35,834 nt of DNA from Bradyrhizobiaceae bacterium (GCA_947475225.1 CANJMQ010000042.1:1-35834); one strand, 5' to 3'; positions 16,258-25,942 are shown, counted from the first letter of the stretch. Program-made: numbers and translations. The notes: generated by a model from the letters alone, not told the origin.

Positions 16258-17318
16258 GCGAGCGTTGCCGCATCGCGGCCCCTGAGGCTTGCGAGCGAAC
16301 CACCGCTGCGCGCCGCTTCGCCTGCGAGATAGCCGAGGATCGACGTCACCAGCCCCGGCCCCTGATAGACCAGCGCCGAATAGATCTGCACAAGGCTCGC
16401 ACCGGCGCGGATCTTCTGCAGCGCCGAGGGCCCGTCATGCACGCCGCCCACACCCACCAACGGCATTTTGCCCTCGGTCAGCACGAACATGCGCGCCAGC
16501 TGCCGCGTGGACAGCTGCAGCAACGGCAGCCCTGAAAGTCCGCCCTGTTCCTTCGCGTGGCCCGAGCGCAGGCCATCGCGCGCCAGCGTGGTGTTGGACA
16601 CGATGATGCCATCAACCGCGCCGCCGCCGCAGGCCGCAGCAATATCCTCGAGTTCGTCCTCGCGCAGGTCGGGCGCGATCTTCAGCAGCATCGGTGGCTC
16701 CTTCTCCTGCCGGGCGCGCTCGTCGTTGAGGCGACCCAGCAACTGCTCGAGTTCGGCGCGCGACTGCAACCCACGCAGGCCCGGCGTGTTGGGCGACGAG
16801 ATGTTGACGGTGAAATAGGAGGCGAGATGCGCAAAAGCCGCGATGCCCTGAACATAGTCGCCGATCCGGTCCGCCGAATCCTTGTTGGCGCCGATGTTGA
16901 CGCCGACGATTCCACCGCGCGCCCTCCGCGCGGCGAGCCGCCGCAGCGCCGCCGCATGGCCCTCGTTGTTGAAGCCCATGCGATTGATCACCGCGCGGTC
17001 CTCCGGCAACCGGAACAACCGCGGCCGCGGATTGCCCATCTGCGGTTTCGGCGTCACCGTGCCGATCTCGGTGAAGCCGAAGCCCAGCGCCAGCATGGCA
17101 TCCGGCACCTCGGCATTCTTGTCGAAGCCTGCCGCTACGCCCAGTGGATTGGGAAAGCGCAGTCCGAAGGCATCGACCGCCAGCCGCGGGTCCGCCGCCG
17201 CCGGAGCGCGCGCCGGCATCGCTGAAAGCGCGCGAATGGTCAGCCCATGCGCCGTCTCGGCATCGAGCGAATGGAGCAGCGGCCGGGCGAAGGGGAAGGC
17301 CAGCGCAGCAAGGCTCAT
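16233..17318 (-). CDS. pyrD: Dihydroorotate dehydrogenase (quinone), class 2
   Basis: A 361-residue FMN enzyme that oxidises dihydroorotate to orotate, the fourth step of pyrimidine synthesis, and passes electrons to quinone at the inner membrane. Class 2 is shown by the N-terminal helical extension ([19 protein letters not shown]) and by the barrel motifs [48 protein letters not shown] with the catalytic serine, NTT and VGVGGVHDG, followed by the phosphate-binding [10 protein letters not shown]. Length is normal for the class. The ATG at 17318 overlaps the stop of the DUF952 gene (ATGA), so the two form an operon with coupled translation. Confidence 0.96.
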   Translation of the reverse strand: MSLAALAFPFARPLLHSLDAETAHGLTIRALSAMPARAPAAADPRLAVDAFGLRFPNPLGVAAGFDKNAEVPDAMLALGFGFTEIGTVTPKPQMGNPRPRLFRLPEDRAVINRMGFNNEGHAAALRRLAARRARGGIVGVNIGANKDSADRIGDYVQGIAAFAHLASYFTVNISSPNTPGLRGLQSRAELEQLLGRLNDERARQEKEPPMLLKIAPDLREDELEDIAAACGGGAVDGIIVSNTTLARDGLRSGHAKEQGGLSGLPLLQLSTRQLARMFVLTEGKMPLVGVGGVHDGPSALQKIRAGASLVQIYSALVYQGPGLVTSILGYLAGEAARSGGSLASLRGRDAATLAHQGSSGT

Positions 17319-17653
17319 GCCGCACCTGGCGGAAAGCGGTGCACGCCATTTTCGAGCAGCAGCGGGTCCTGCGACACAGCCAGCGCCGTGTCGATCACGC
17401 CATAGACATGTGGGAACAGGTCGCCGCCGCGCGACGGCTCCCACTTCAGGTTGGCAAGATCCTCCTCCCGGAAGCTCACCAGCACCAGTCCGTCCTGACC
17501 GGAGAAATGCCGGACCGCTGTCTCGCGCATCTGCTGGGCTGTGGAGAGGTGGACGAAGCCATCCTTGAGGTCCACGGCGGAGCCTTCGAACGCGCCCTTG
17601 GCGACAGCGTCGCGCCATTCGGCGCTGGAGAGAATTTTATAGAGGATTCGCAT
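17315..17653 (-). CDS. DUF952 family protein
   Basis: A 112-residue cytoplasmic protein matching the DUF952 family in length and in its signatures: the opening [14 protein letters not shown], then [11 protein letters not shown], a middle [11 protein letters not shown], and PHVYGVID near the C-terminus. The function of the family is unknown. It is often found next to pyrD in alphaproteobacteria, and here its stop overlaps the pyrD start by four bases. The ATG at 17653 is chosen because it gives the family N-terminus; the longer frame upstream runs into the divergent promoter of the S24 regulator. Confidence 0.88.
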   Translation of the reverse strand: MRILYKILSSAEWRDAVAKGAFEGSAVDLKDGFVHLSTAQQMRETAVRHFSGQDGLVLVSFREEDLANLKWEPSRGGDLFPHVYGVIDTALAVSQDPLLLENGVHRFPPGAA

Positions 17654-17683
17654 GGGCGCGGACCATAGGCCGCCCATTGCGTC

Positions 17684-17712
17684 TGGACAATCTCCTCCAC
17701 ACAAGGTATAGC
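17684..17712 (+). promoter_or_regulatory. Sigma-70-type promoter of the S24 regulator
   Basis: TGGACA (17684-17689) and TATAGC (17707-17712) are 17 bases apart, matching five and four of six consensus bases. They lie 42 bases before the start codon at 17755, which has GGAGG five bases upstream. Confidence 0.5.
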
Positions 17713-17754
17713 TTCCTACAAATGAGAACTTTTACTCCCCAATCGGAGGGCAAC

Positions 17755-18390
17755 ATGCTCACACACAAGCAGGTCTGGAACGCCATCGACACCATCGCCG
17801 AGCGCTATGGCTTCTCGGCCTCTGGCCTCGCCAAGAAGTCGGGCCTCGACCCGACCTCCTTCAACCCCTCCAAGCGCAACGGCCCGGACGGCCGGCCGCG
17901 CTGGCCCACCATGGAGTCGATCTCGCGCCTGCTGCAGGCTTCGGGCGCCTCGATGGAGGAATTCTCGGACCTGCTGATCGGCCGCCGTGGCCAGCCGCCG
18001 CGGCTTCGCCAGATCCCGCTGCTGGGCCTCGCCAAGGCAGGCAAGGGCGGCTTCTTCGATGATTCGGGATTCCCTTCCGGCACCGGCTGGGACGAAATCG
18101 AGGTGCCAGGCGTCACCGACCCCAATTCCTATGCGCTGGAAATCACCGGCGACTCGATGCTGCCGGTCTACCGCGAGGGCGACATCATCATCCTCTCGCC
18201 GTCTGCCACCGTCCGCAAGGGCGACCGCGTGGCCGTCCGCCTCACCGACGGCCAGGTCATGGCCAAGATCATGCAGCGCCAGACCTCGAAGACGCTGGAA
18301 CTGGCCTCCTTCAACCCCAACCATGCGACCAAGACACTGGACATGAAGGACATCGACTGGATCGCCAGGATCATGTGGGCGAGCCAGTAA
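17755..18390 (+). CDS. LexA/CI-like S24 family repressor
   Basis: A 211-residue protein with an N-terminal helix-turn-helix domain (about 1-75; GFSASGLAKKSGLDPTSFN) and a C-terminal S24 self-cleavage domain. The catalytic pair is intact: S134 in GDSMLPVYREGD and K171 in QVMAKIM, 37 residues apart, the same spacing as Ser119/Lys156 of LexA. An Ala-Gly bond at 95-96 (AKAGKGG) is a possible cleavage site. It should repress genes until damage or another signal triggers self-cleavage. No phage genes are near, so it is not obviously a prophage repressor; the DNA-binding domain is not the winged helix of LexA. The start at 17755 has a good Shine-Dalgarno. A strong inverted repeat follows the gene. 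Confidence 0.88.
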   Translation: MLTHKQVWNAIDTIAERYGFSASGLAKKSGLDPTSFNPSKRNGPDGRPRWPTMESISRLLQASGASMEEFSDLLIGRRGQPPRLRQIPLLGLAKAGKGGFFDDSGFPSGTGWDEIEVPGVTDPNSYALEITGDSMLPVYREGDIIILSPSATVRKGDRVAVRLTDGQVMAKIMQRQTSKTLELASFNPNHATKTLDMKDIDWIARIMWASQ

Positions 18391-18420
18391 GGCTTCTGCT
18401 TCCACACGGCGTTTGTCATC

Positions 18421-18455
18421 ATGCCCGGGCTCAACACTCGACCCGGGCATCCTTT
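18421..18455. terminator. Hairpin between S24 regulator and lysS
   Basis: ATGCCCGGG (18421-18429) and CCCGGGCAT (18442-18450) form a perfect nine-base stem with a 12-base loop, followed by a short T run. It lies between two convergent genes and can act as a terminator, perhaps in both directions. The sequence is also of the type found as a dispersed palindromic repeat in alphaproteobacteria. Confidence 0.65.
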
Positions 18456-18519
18456 TGCCCGGCGTCAAAGAGGATACGCGGGTCAAGCAACTGTCGATTA
18501 AGCGGCTGGTGGCGGTGTC

Positions 18520-20142
18520 TTACTTGACCAGTTCACCCTTCGCCGCCCGCCCGATAAGGGCGCGCGTGTTGTCGAGGCCATAGAGCGCCACGAAGCTGCC
18601 GAAGCGCGGGCCCTTCTCTTCACCGAGAAGCACCTGGTAGAGCATGTTGAACCAACCCTGGCCGACGCCGACGGAGCCGTCTTTCTGCGTGGTCTTGTAA
18701 GGATCGCGGCGACCCACGTCATAGACCTTCTGCTGGATTTCATCCGGTGCCGCAAGGGCCGGCAGCGTGGCCAGCGCGGCGGCAAGCTCGTTCAGCGCCT
18801 GGACCTCTTCGTCCGTCGGCAGACGATATTGCTTTTTCGGCTTCACGAAGTCATCGAAGTAACGCAACGCGTGCTTCGCCAGCAGGTCGAGGCGCGGATG
18901 CGTCTCGGGGCTGAGGGTGGGCTGGTAGCGGCGGATGAAGCCCCACAGCGCCGACTTGTCATGCGCATTGGCCACGGCTGCGAGATTCAACAGCAGCGCA
19001 AAGGAAATGCCGCCTTCTTCTGGGAGCGGCGGGTTGCCGCCATGGATGTGCCACACCGGGTTCATCAGCCGGTCGGCAGGCTTGTCCGCCTGGCGCTGGT
19101 AGCCTGACAGGAAGGCACCGTAATCATCAACCGCGCGGGGGATCACGTCGAAATAAAGCCGCTTCGCCTCGCGCGGCTTGTTGAACATGAACAGTGCGAG
19201 CGACTCAGGATCTGCATAGGTCAGCCACTGGTCGATGGTGAGGCCATTGCCCTTGGACTTCGATATCTTCTGGCCCAGGTCGTCGAGGAAGAGTTCGTAG
19301 ACGTAATGCTCGGGGGCTTCCGCGCCAAGGATCTCGCAGATCCGGTCATAGATCGGGGCGTTGGTCTGGTGGTCCTTGCCGAACATTTCGAAGTCGACGC
19401 CCAAGGCCGCCCAACGCATGCCAAAGTCCGGCTTCCACTGAAGCTTGGTGCGCCCGCCGGTGACGAGCGTCGTGACGTCGGTGCCGTCCTCGTCGGTGAA
19501 GGTGATGGTGCCAGCCTTGGCGTCAACCTTCTTCATCGGCACATAGAGCACGCGGCCCGAGACGGGCGAGATCGGCAGGAAGGGCGAATAGGTGGCCTGC
19601 CGCTCCTCACCCAGCGTGGGCAGCATGACGCCCATGATGTCATCGAACTTCTCGAGCGCGCGCAGCAGCATCGCATCGAACTTGCCCGACTTGTAATATT
19701 CGGTGGCCGAAGCAAACTCGTACTGGAAGCCGAAGGTATCGAGGAAGCGGCGCAGCATGGCATTGTTGTGGTCGCCGAAGCTCTTGTACTCGCCGCCGAA
19801 CGGGTCAGGCACGGAGGTGAGCGGCATGTGGAGGTAGGGCTTCAGCGCCGCCGGGTCCGGCACGGTTTCCGGAATCTTGCGCATGCCGTCCATGTCGTCC
19901 GAGAAACAGAGAAGTCTCGTCGGAATGTCGCACAGCAGCTCGAAGGCCCGCCTGACCATGGTGGTGCGCGCCACCTCGCCAAAGGTACCGATGTGCGGAA
20001 GGCCCGAGGGACCATAGCCGGTCTCGAACAGCACTTCCTGCTTGCCCGTGCGTTTGATCCGCGTCACCAGCTTGCGGGCTTCCTCGAAGGGCCAGGCCTT
20101 GCTGGTCTCTGCGGCGGCACGAAGGGCAGGATCGACGGTCAT
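18520..20142 (-). CDS. lysK: Class I lysyl-tRNA synthetase
   Basis: A 540-residue aminoacyl-tRNA synthetase that charges tRNA(Lys), of the class I type found in archaea, spirochaetes and many alphaproteobacteria in place of the class II LysS. The class I signatures are plain: the HIGH variant [13 protein letters not shown] near residue 45 and the KMSKS variant KISKSKGNG near the middle. [12 protein letters not shown] and [14 protein letters not shown] are typical of this class. The C-terminal part is the helical anticodon-binding domain. The ATG at 20142 gives the usual N-terminus; a longer frame to 20205 lacks family character. There is no second lysyl-tRNA synthetase in the window. It is usually labelled lysS or lysK; lysK is used here to mark the class. 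Confidence 0.95.
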   Translation of the reverse strand: MTVDPALRAAAETSKAWPFEEARKLVTRIKRTGKQEVLFETGYGPSGLPHIGTFGEVARTTMVRRAFELLCDIPTRLLCFSDDMDGMRKIPETVPDPAALKPYLHMPLTSVPDPFGGEYKSFGDHNNAMLRRFLDTFGFQYEFASATEYYKSGKFDAMLLRALEKFDDIMGVMLPTLGEERQATYSPFLPISPVSGRVLYVPMKKVDAKAGTITFTDEDGTDVTTLVTGGRTKLQWKPDFGMRWAALGVDFEMFGKDHQTNAPIYDRICEILGAEAPEHYVYELFLDDLGQKISKSKGNGLTIDQWLTYADPESLALFMFNKPREAKRLYFDVIPRAVDDYGAFLSGYQRQADKPADRLMNPVWHIHGGNPPLPEEGGISFALLLNLAAVANAHDKSALWGFIRRYQPTLSPETHPRLDLLAKHALRYFDDFVKPKKQYRLPTDEEVQALNELAAALATLPALAAPDEIQQKVYDVGRRDPYKTTQKDGSVGVGQGWFNMLYQVLLGEEKGPRFGSFVALYGLDNTRALIGRAAKGELVK

Positions 20143-20253
20143 TGGCGTTGTTGTTCCGGTATTGAAGTGAGCCCGCTGTTTAGGGACGCGCGAGGCCGGG
20201 GTCAATCACGGCGGACCGAAGGTGCCCGACGGGGCGGATGAGGGTTGGCGGAG

Positions 20254-21117
20254 CTAGGCGAGGTACGTCCGGAAGAACCCGACTGTCCTCCCCCAGGCCA
20301 AATCCGCCGCCGCCTTGTTGTACCTGGCCGCATTTGTCTCGTTGTTGAAGGCGTGATTCACGCCGTCATAGACAAAGGCCTCGAACAGCTTGCCATTGGC
20401 CATCAGTGCTGCCTCGTAGTCCTCGATCCCTGCATTGATGCGGTCATCAATGCCGGCATAGTGCAACATCAAGGGCGCGGTGATCCTCGGCACCTCGCCC
20501 GCCTTGGGCTGCATGCCATAATAGGCAACACCTGCCCTCAGGTTTGGGTCAGCCGACACGGCGAGCTGGTTCACCACGCCGCCGCCCCAGCAGAAGCCGA
20601 CCGCACCAACCTTGCCGTTGCCGCCCGCGATCTTCACCAGCACATCCAGCGCCGCGGTTCCAAAGGCCGAAATCTGCTGCGGCGTCAGCGTGCCGATCAG
20701 CTCGCGGGCCTTGTCCTCATCGGCGGGTGTACCGCCCTTCGCGGTGAGGAAATCGCCGCCGAAGGCGATGAAGCCCTCCTTGGCCACGCGCCGCGTCACG
20801 TCCTTGATGTGCGGGTTAAGGCCGCGGTTCTCGTGGATGACGAAGACCACCGGATAGGTGCCCGCTGCCTTGGGCCGAGCGAGATAGCCCATGATGCCCG
20901 GCGCGATCTCGGCGGCACCCGTGACGATCGAGGGGTCACCCTCGGACACCATTGCCCCGAAGGCGTAATTGTTTTCGAGCATGGGCAGCAGGGCCGTGGC
21001 GGCAACGCTCGACCCGGCAAGTTCCGAAAGCCGCTCCAGGAAGTCGCGCCGGTTCATGCCGCCATGCGTGTAGCGGTCGAAGAGATCGATGAATTTCTGC
21101 TCCATTTTCAGCTCCAT
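20254..21117 (-). CDS. Exported dienelactone hydrolase family protein
   Basis: A 287-residue alpha/beta hydrolase. Residues about 20-45 hold a Tat-like signal (MNRRDFLERL followed by a moderately hydrophobic Ala/Leu stretch) set behind a 20-residue N-terminal extension. The hydrolase domain has the dienelactone hydrolase nucleophile elbow GFCWGGG with the catalytic Cys, the aspartate in YAGIDDRI and the histidine in VNHAFNNE. IHENRGLNPH is the family oxyanion strand. Such proteins open cyclic esters, but the substrate is open; many annotated members act on unknown compounds. ATG at 21117 and ATG at 21105 both have upstream Shine-Dalgarno elements. The divergent helicase gene begins 66 bases away. 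Confidence 0.86.
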   Translation of the reverse strand: MELKMEQKFIDLFDRYTHGGMNRRDFLERLSELAGSSVAATALLPMLENNYAFGAMVSEGDPSIVTGAAEIAPGIMGYLARPKAAGTYPVVFVIHENRGLNPHIKDVTRRVAKEGFIAFGGDFLTAKGGTPADEDKARELIGTLTPQQISAFGTAALDVLVKIAGGNGKVGAVGFCWGGGVVNQLAVSADPNLRAGVAYYGMQPKAGEVPRITAPLMLHYAGIDDRINAGIEDYEAALMANGKLFEAFVYDGVNHAFNNETNAARYNKAAADLAWGRTVGFFRTYLA

Positions 21118-21183
21118 GAGCTTCGTTCCTCTTCCGTTCGGCTGTTGCAGTCTCTAACGTGGACCTCAAGTGTCAGGATGACA

Positions 21184-23994
21184 ATGGATTCGAACCTTCG
21201 CACCGCCGTGGCGTCCGGCATGGGCGCCGTGATCGGCGGCGAACCCATGGAGCCCGCGCATGCGCTGGCCGCACTGGCCGCCACGCCGCACCTGATCTGC
21301 CACTCCGCCTTCTTCATCGAACGGTTGGGCGTCGCCGCGCAGGCGCCGCGCGCCACGGTGAGGGCGGCGCGCGAGCAGCGCCACTTCGACGTGGCCGAAC
21401 TCTTTGCCTTCGTCTGCCCGGCCCGCTTTGCCACGCCAACGCCGGTCGGCTTCGCCCGTTCGCTGGCGCTCGACCCCGGCGCAGATGACGAGGAAACGGT
21501 GCGCTTCATCGCCGAGGACCTGCTCAATCGCCTGTCCAACAAGCATTATCCGCTGCTGCGCGAGACGGCGGAAAACGCCACCTTCCTCGCCCGCGCCAAG
21601 TGGCCATGGGCCGAGCCCGTGATGCGGGCACTGATGACGGCGAACCCCAAGATGGACGTCGGTTCCTTCGCCACCGGCCTCAATGCCTGGGACAGGATCG
21701 ATGAGTGGGAAGAGGACGGCGGCCGCGCACCGGGCCGGCAGGACGCGATCCTGCCCGAGGAGGCGCAGCGCTTCCTGCGTGAGGTGCTCGGCACCGAGTC
21801 AGAACAGCGCGCCTCGCAGGCGGCTTATGCGGGTTCCGCGACCTTCGCCTTCCAGCCGCGCCAGTCAAAGGAGATCAACAATATCTTGCTCGCCGAGGCA
21901 GGCACAGGGCTGGGCAAGACACTGGGCTATCTGTCTCCTGCCTATCTTTGGGCGAAAAAGAACAATGCCCCGGTATGGGTCTCGACCTATACCAAGAACC
22001 TGCAGCGCCAGCTCGACCAGGAAACCTCACGCCTCATCGAGAACCCGGAGGAACGGCAGGGTCGGATCGTCATCCGCAAGGGCCGTGAAAACTACGTCTG
22101 CCTGCTCAACATGCAGGAGGTGTTCGGCCGCCTCACATCCGCCAACCCGCGCACCGCCCTGCTCGCCGCGCTGATCTCGCGCTGGGCGCGCTTCACGCGC
22201 GACGGCGACATGGTGGGTGGCGACTTTCCCTCCTGGGTTCTCTCGCTGTTCAACGACCTCTCGCTCGATGGAGAATCACGCGGCATCACGGCGCAGTCGC
22301 TGGGCCTCACCGACCGTCGCGGTGAATGCATCTATTCCGCCTGCCCGCATTACCGCCGATGCTTCATCGAGCGCTCGGTGCGCGCCGGGCGCAATGCCTC
22401 CATCGTCATCGCCAACCACGCGCTCGTGCTGCACCAGGCCGCCGTCGACCACGCGCTGGGCGTTGCGACCACCGAGGAAGAGGAAGCAGCCCCCGGCGGC
22501 ATCCGCCGCATCGTCTTCGACGAGGGCCATCACCTGTTCGATGCCGCGGACTCCGCTTTCTCAGGCCACCTCACCGCACTCGAAACCGCAGAACTCCGCC
22601 GCTGGATTCGCGGGCCCGAGGCGGAGCGTCGCCGTGGCCGCGGGTTGGCGGACCGCATCGGCGACCTGCTCGGCGAAGACGGGAATGGCCAGAAACTGCT
22701 CCAGCAGGTGCTGCGCGCCGCGATGGCGCTGCCCGGCCCCGGCTGGACGCGCCGCGTGCAGGCGGGACAACCGGACGGGCTGGCCGAGAACTTCCTCTCT
22801 CTCGTCCGCAGCCAAGTGCTGGCGCGGGCCGAGCAGAATGCGGGTTCCGGTCACACCATCGAAACCGACTGCCTGCCGCTGATCGACGGCCTCGGCGATG
22901 CGGCGGGTGAACTGATGGGCGCGCTGCTCGACCTGAAGAAACCAATGTCAGCACTGGCCAATGCACTCGCCAGGAAACTCGACGCTGAGGCTGAAGACCT
23001 CTCGACCTATGATCGCGGCCGCATCGAGGCCGTGTCGCGCTCGCTGAAGCGGCGCGGCGAGTTGATGGTGGGTTCGTGGATCGACATGCTGAAGCGGCTT
23101 CTGGAAGAGAAGAACGTGCTGTTCGTCGAGTGGTTCGACATCGAGCAGTCCTTTGGCCGCGAGCATGACGTGGGGCTGCACTCGCATTGGCTGGACCCGA
23201 CGGAGCCCATGGCGCTCGCCGTGCTGCGCCAAGCCGACGGCATCGTCATCACGTCCGCCACGTTGAAGGACCGGCCACCCGACGTGCCCGACGACTGGGC
23301 CAATGCCGAGATGCGCACCGGTGCCGTGCACCTGCCCTACCCCGTGAAGCGCGAGAGCTGGGATTCGCCCTTCGACTATCCGGGTTCGAGCCGCGTCATC
23401 GTGGTCACCGACGTGAACCGAGAGGACATGGACCAGGTGGCCGCCGCCTATCGCGAACTCTTTCTCGCAGCCGGCGGCGGCGGCCTAGGGCTCTTCACCG
23501 CAATATCGCGGCTCAGGTCCGCGCACAAGAAACTGGTGAAGCCACTCGCCGATGCCGGACTTCCGCTCTATGCCCAGCACGTGGACCCGATGGACACAGG
23601 AACGCTGGTCGACATGTTCCGCGCCGAGCGCGATGCCTGTCTGCTCGGCACCGATGCGGTGAGAGACGGCGTGGACGTGCCGGGGGACTCGCTCCGCCTC
23701 ATTGTGCTCGACCGCGTGCCATGGGGCACGCCGACCATTCTCGAACGCGCCCGCAAGGAAGCTTTTGGCGGCAATGCCTATACCGACATGGTGGTGCGAC
23801 TACGGTTAAGGCAGGCCTTCGGGCGGCTGATCCGCCGCGCCGGAGACCGGGGACACTTCGTGATCCTCGACCCGCGGCTTGCTTCGCGCTTCCTGACGGC
23901 ATTCCCGCCGGGCGTGAACGTCTCGCGGCTGGGGCTGGTCGATGCCATTGACGCGGTGCGCGGCCAACTGGACAATTCACGTTCCAGCACCTAA
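21184..23994 (+). CDS. DinG/XPD-like Fe-S DNA helicase
   Basis: A 936-residue superfamily 2 helicase. Walker A is AEAGTGLGKT (237-246), the DEAH-type box is DEGH (446-449), and four cysteines, C306, C382, C387 and C393, are placed between these as in the Fe-S cluster domain of DinG and XPD. Late motifs include ITSATL, LLGTDAVRDGVDVPGD and the motif VI-like RQAFGRLIRRAGDRG. It should unwind DNA 5'-3', perhaps R-loops or damaged forks. The first 215 residues have no recognised fold; they occupy the place of the exonuclease domain of some DinG proteins but lack clear acidic exonuclease motifs. ATG 21184 is chosen over ATG 21178 because AGGA lies five bases ahead of it. TerB follows after 24 bases. 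Confidence 0.88.
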   Translation: MDSNLRTAVASGMGAVIGGEPMEPAHALAALAATPHLICHSAFFIERLGVAAQAPRATVRAAREQRHFDVAELFAFVCPARFATPTPVGFARSLALDPGADDEETVRFIAEDLLNRLSNKHYPLLRETAENATFLARAKWPWAEPVMRALMTANPKMDVGSFATGLNAWDRIDEWEEDGGRAPGRQDAILPEEAQRFLREVLGTESEQRASQAAYAGSATFAFQPRQSKEINNILLAEAGTGLGKTLGYLSPAYLWAKKNNAPVWVSTYTKNLQRQLDQETSRLIENPEERQGRIVIRKGRENYVCLLNMQEVFGRLTSANPRTALLAALISRWARFTRDGDMVGGDFPSWVLSLFNDLSLDGESRGITAQSLGLTDRRGECIYSACPHYRRCFIERSVRAGRNASIVIANHALVLHQAAVDHALGVATTEEEEAAPGGIRRIVFDEGHHLFDAADSAFSGHLTALETAELRRWIRGPEAERRRGRGLADRIGDLLGEDGNGQKLLQQVLRAAMALPGPGWTRRVQAGQPDGLAENFLSLVRSQVLARAEQNAGSGHTIETDCLPLIDGLGDAAGELMGALLDLKKPMSALANALARKLDAEAEDLSTYDRGRIEAVSRSLKRRGELMVGSWIDMLKRLLEEKNVLFVEWFDIEQSFGREHDVGLHSHWLDPTEPMALAVLRQADGIVITSATLKDRPPDVPDDWANAEMRTGAVHLPYPVKRESWDSPFDYPGSSRVIVVTDVNREDMDQVAAAYRELFLAAGGGGLGLFTAISRLRSAHKKLVKPLADAGLPLYAQHVDPMDTGTLVDMFRAERDACLLGTDAVRDGVDVPGDSLRLIVLDRVPWGTPTILERARKEAFGGNAYTDMVVRLRLRQAFGRLIRRAGDRGHFVILDPRLASRFLTAFPPGVNVSRLGLVDAIDAVRGQLDNSRSST

Positions 23995-24018
23995 CTGTCG
24001 GGGTACAGGAGAACCACC

Positions 24019-24432
24019 ATGCCCGGCACCATCTCGACTGAACAGGCGCTCATCTACACCATGGTCACCATGTCCGGCGTGGAGGGCAAGATCAACGCCA
24101 TCGAACTGGCGGAGATCCGCGAACTGGTGCAGACCCTGCCGATCTTTGGCGACTTTGATGAGCACCGCCTGCTGGGTGTCGCGCAGGAGGCTGGTGAAAT
24201 CTTGCAGGACAGCGAAGGTCTGAACGCCATCCTCGGCCTCATCAAGGGTGCATTGAAGCCCAAGTTGCGCGAAACCGCCTATGCGCTGGCCGTGGAAGTT
24301 GCGGCCGCCGACCTGGCTGTGGGCAAGGAGGAACTCCGCTTCCTCGCCATGCTGCGCGACACGCTGGGGCTGGACAAGCTGGTGACGGCAGCGCTGGAAC
24401 GCTCGGCAATTGCAAGGTACCAGACGGAATAG
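24019..24432 (+). CDS. TerB family protein
   Basis: A 137-residue all-helical cytoplasmic protein of the TerB (tellurite resistance) type, with the paired acidic segments that bind metal in the family: GVEGKINAIELAEI near residue 20 and AAADLAVGKEELRFL near residue 97. The family is part of the Ter stress network; its exact role is not known. It lies 24 bases after the DinG-like helicase on the same strand, with GGAG before its ATG, so the two are probably cotranscribed. There is no TerC, TerD or TerZ gene in the window. A palindromic repeat follows at once. The second acidic site is less acidic than in well-studied members, so metal binding is not certain. Confidence 0.82.
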   Translation: MPGTISTEQALIYTMVTMSGVEGKINAIELAEIRELVQTLPIFGDFDEHRLLGVAQEAGEILQDSEGLNAILGLIKGALKPKLRETAYALAVEVAAADLAVGKEELRFLAMLRDTLGLDKLVTAALERSAIARYQTE

Positions 24433-24443
24433 AACAGTATTGC

Positions 24444-24528
24444 CGTCATCCCGGCGAAGGCCGGGATCCCGCTTTATTTCCGAATATGCCACTTCCAAAG
24501 CTGGCCTCCGGCCTTCGCCGGCGTGACG
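24444..24528. repeat. Palindromic repeat element between terB and MATE gene
   Basis: The left arm (24444-24466) and right arm (24507-24528) are near-perfect inverted copies of each other, and the left arm itself folds as ATCCCGGC-GAAG-GCCGGGAT. The element fills the gap between convergent genes, so it may end transcription from both sides. The core CGTCATCCCGGCGAAG is shared with the repeat near 34.35 kb. Confidence 0.75.
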
Positions 24529-24616
24529 CCCTTTTTGCGGGATTTTTCTTGACTTTATTCCTATTTTATGCCATATCCGCAGCCTTGTGCCTGCTGCTGA
24601 TTGACATCGTGAAACA

Positions 24617-25942
24617 CTACCCAAACGCCCGCCGTTCCAGCGACGGCATGCGGGTGGCGAAGCTTATTCCGCGGGCGACGAAGAAGATGTTCAGCGCCGC
24701 CCAGAGCCCGTGGTTTCCGAAGGGCGCTTCGAGCAGCCACCACGCCAGCAGGAAGATGCCCAGCGATACGATCATCATGTTACGCATGTCCTTGGTGGCC
24801 ATGGCGCCGGAAAAGATGCCGTCGAACTGGAAGCAGATGACGCCGAGCACGGGCGAGACCGTCACCCAGGGGAGATAGGCTCGCGCCGTTTCACGCACGC
24901 TCTCGCTCAACGTCATCAGATCGACGAGTGCCGGACCGAAGAGCCAGATCACCAGTGAGCAGATGACGCCCAGCACCATGGCCCAAACGCTGGTGAGCCA
25001 CACCGCCGCCCGAAAGCGCTCGCGGTTCCGGGCGCCAACCGATTGGCCGACCAGGGCTTCAGAAGCATAGGCAAAGCCGTCGATCAGGTAGGCCGAGACT
25101 TCGAACAGGTTGAAGAGCACGGCATTGGCCGCCACGATGACATCCCCCGCCCTGGCACCGCGTGCCGTGAAGAAGGTGAAGGCGAAGACCAGGCAGAGCG
25201 TGCGGATCATCACGTCGCCGTTCATCAGCAGGGTGCGCTTGAAGCGGACGGGATCGAGAATACGCGGCCAGGAGATATGGGCCCCCATGCCGCGCAGGAT
25301 CACCGCCGCCAGCACCAGCGCAAGGGTGGCAGCCGACCATTCAGCGATGAGCGCAGCCAGGCCCACGCCGTCAGACGTCATGCCAAGGTGCAGGACGAAG
25401 AAGGCCGAGAGCGCCATGTTGGTGAGGTTCAGGAACAGCTGCACCGCGAAAGCGAGCTTGGCGCGGGACTGGCCGATGAACCAGCCCATGACGCAGTAGT
25501 TGGACAGAGCCGCTGGCGCGGCGAAGATGCGGTAGTTGAAGTAGGTCTCGCCATGCGCGCGAATCTCCGCCGAGCCGCCGACGAGGTTGAAGGCCGCGTC
25601 ACGGATGAAGGGAGACAGCAGGATGAGGCCAACGCCTGCTGCAAGTCCGATCATCAGCGCACGGATGAGCACGGCGACGAGCTCCGTGCGGTCGCCCGCC
25701 CCCAGCGCCTGGGCAGAGAGGCCGCCGGTGGACATCCGCAGGAAGCCGAAGCCCCAGAAGATGAAGGAGAAGATCAGCGCACCCACGGCAATGGCGCCGA
25801 TGTAATAGGGTTCCTTCAGCTGGCCGATGACGGCAGTGTTGACGACGCCGATCAACGGCTCCGAGACGTTCGAGAGCATGATCGGCACCGCCACCGCCAG
25901 AACCGAACGGTGCGTCACCCGGGCTTGTGGGTCGAAGGACAT
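24617..25942 (-). CDS. MATE family efflux transporter (DinF-like)
   Basis: A 441-residue inner-membrane antiporter with 12 predicted helices in two six-helix halves. The opening VLAVAVPIMLSNVSEPLIGVVNTAVIGQL is the MATE signature, with the DinF-type Asp/Asn pattern, and the second half starts near NGDVMIRTLCLVFAFTFFTARGA with ANAVLFNLFEVSAYLIDGFAYASEALVGQ. These carriers export cationic drugs or metabolites by Na+ or H+ exchange; the substrate here is unknown. DinF relatives are part of the SOS regulon in some bacteria, and helicase genes flank this one, but no LexA box was seen. The ATG at 25942 gives the normal N-terminus; a longer upstream frame overlaps the divergent helicase gene. Confidence 0.9.
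   Translation of the reverse strand: MSFDPQARVTHRSVLAVAVPIMLSNVSEPLIGVVNTAVIGQLKEPYYIGAIAVGALIFSFIFWGFGFLRMSTGGLSAQALGAGDRTELVAVLIRALMIGLAAGVGLILLSPFIRDAAFNLVGGSAEIRAHGETYFNYRIFAAPAALSNYCVMGWFIGQSRAKLAFAVQLFLNLTNMALSAFFVLHLGMTSDGVGLAALIAEWSAATLALVLAAVILRGMGAHISWPRILDPVRFKRTLLMNGDVMIRTLCLVFAFTFFTARGARAGDVIVAANAVLFNLFEVSAYLIDGFAYASEALVGQSVGARNRERFRAAVWLTSVWAMVLGVICSLVIWLFGPALVDLMTLSESVRETARAYLPWVTVSPVLGVICFQFDGIFSGAMATKDMRNMMIVSLGIFLLAWWLLEAPFGNHGLWAALNIFFVARGISFATRMPSLERRAFG

Noticed and set aside
17755..18390. Prophage start marked by the S24 repressor
   Set aside because: No integrase, attachment site or phage gene lies on either side; the neighbours are pyrD and lysyl-tRNA synthetase.
20245..21183. 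N-terminal extension of the helicase frame
   Set aside because: It is antisense to a clear dienelactone hydrolase and has no helicase-family content; a Shine-Dalgarno stands before ATG 21184.
24486..24878. Rightward frame with a hydrophobic stretch after terB
   Set aside because: It begins inside the palindromic repeat and then runs antisense to the MATE gene; the hydrophobic part is short and comes from T-rich intergenic DNA.
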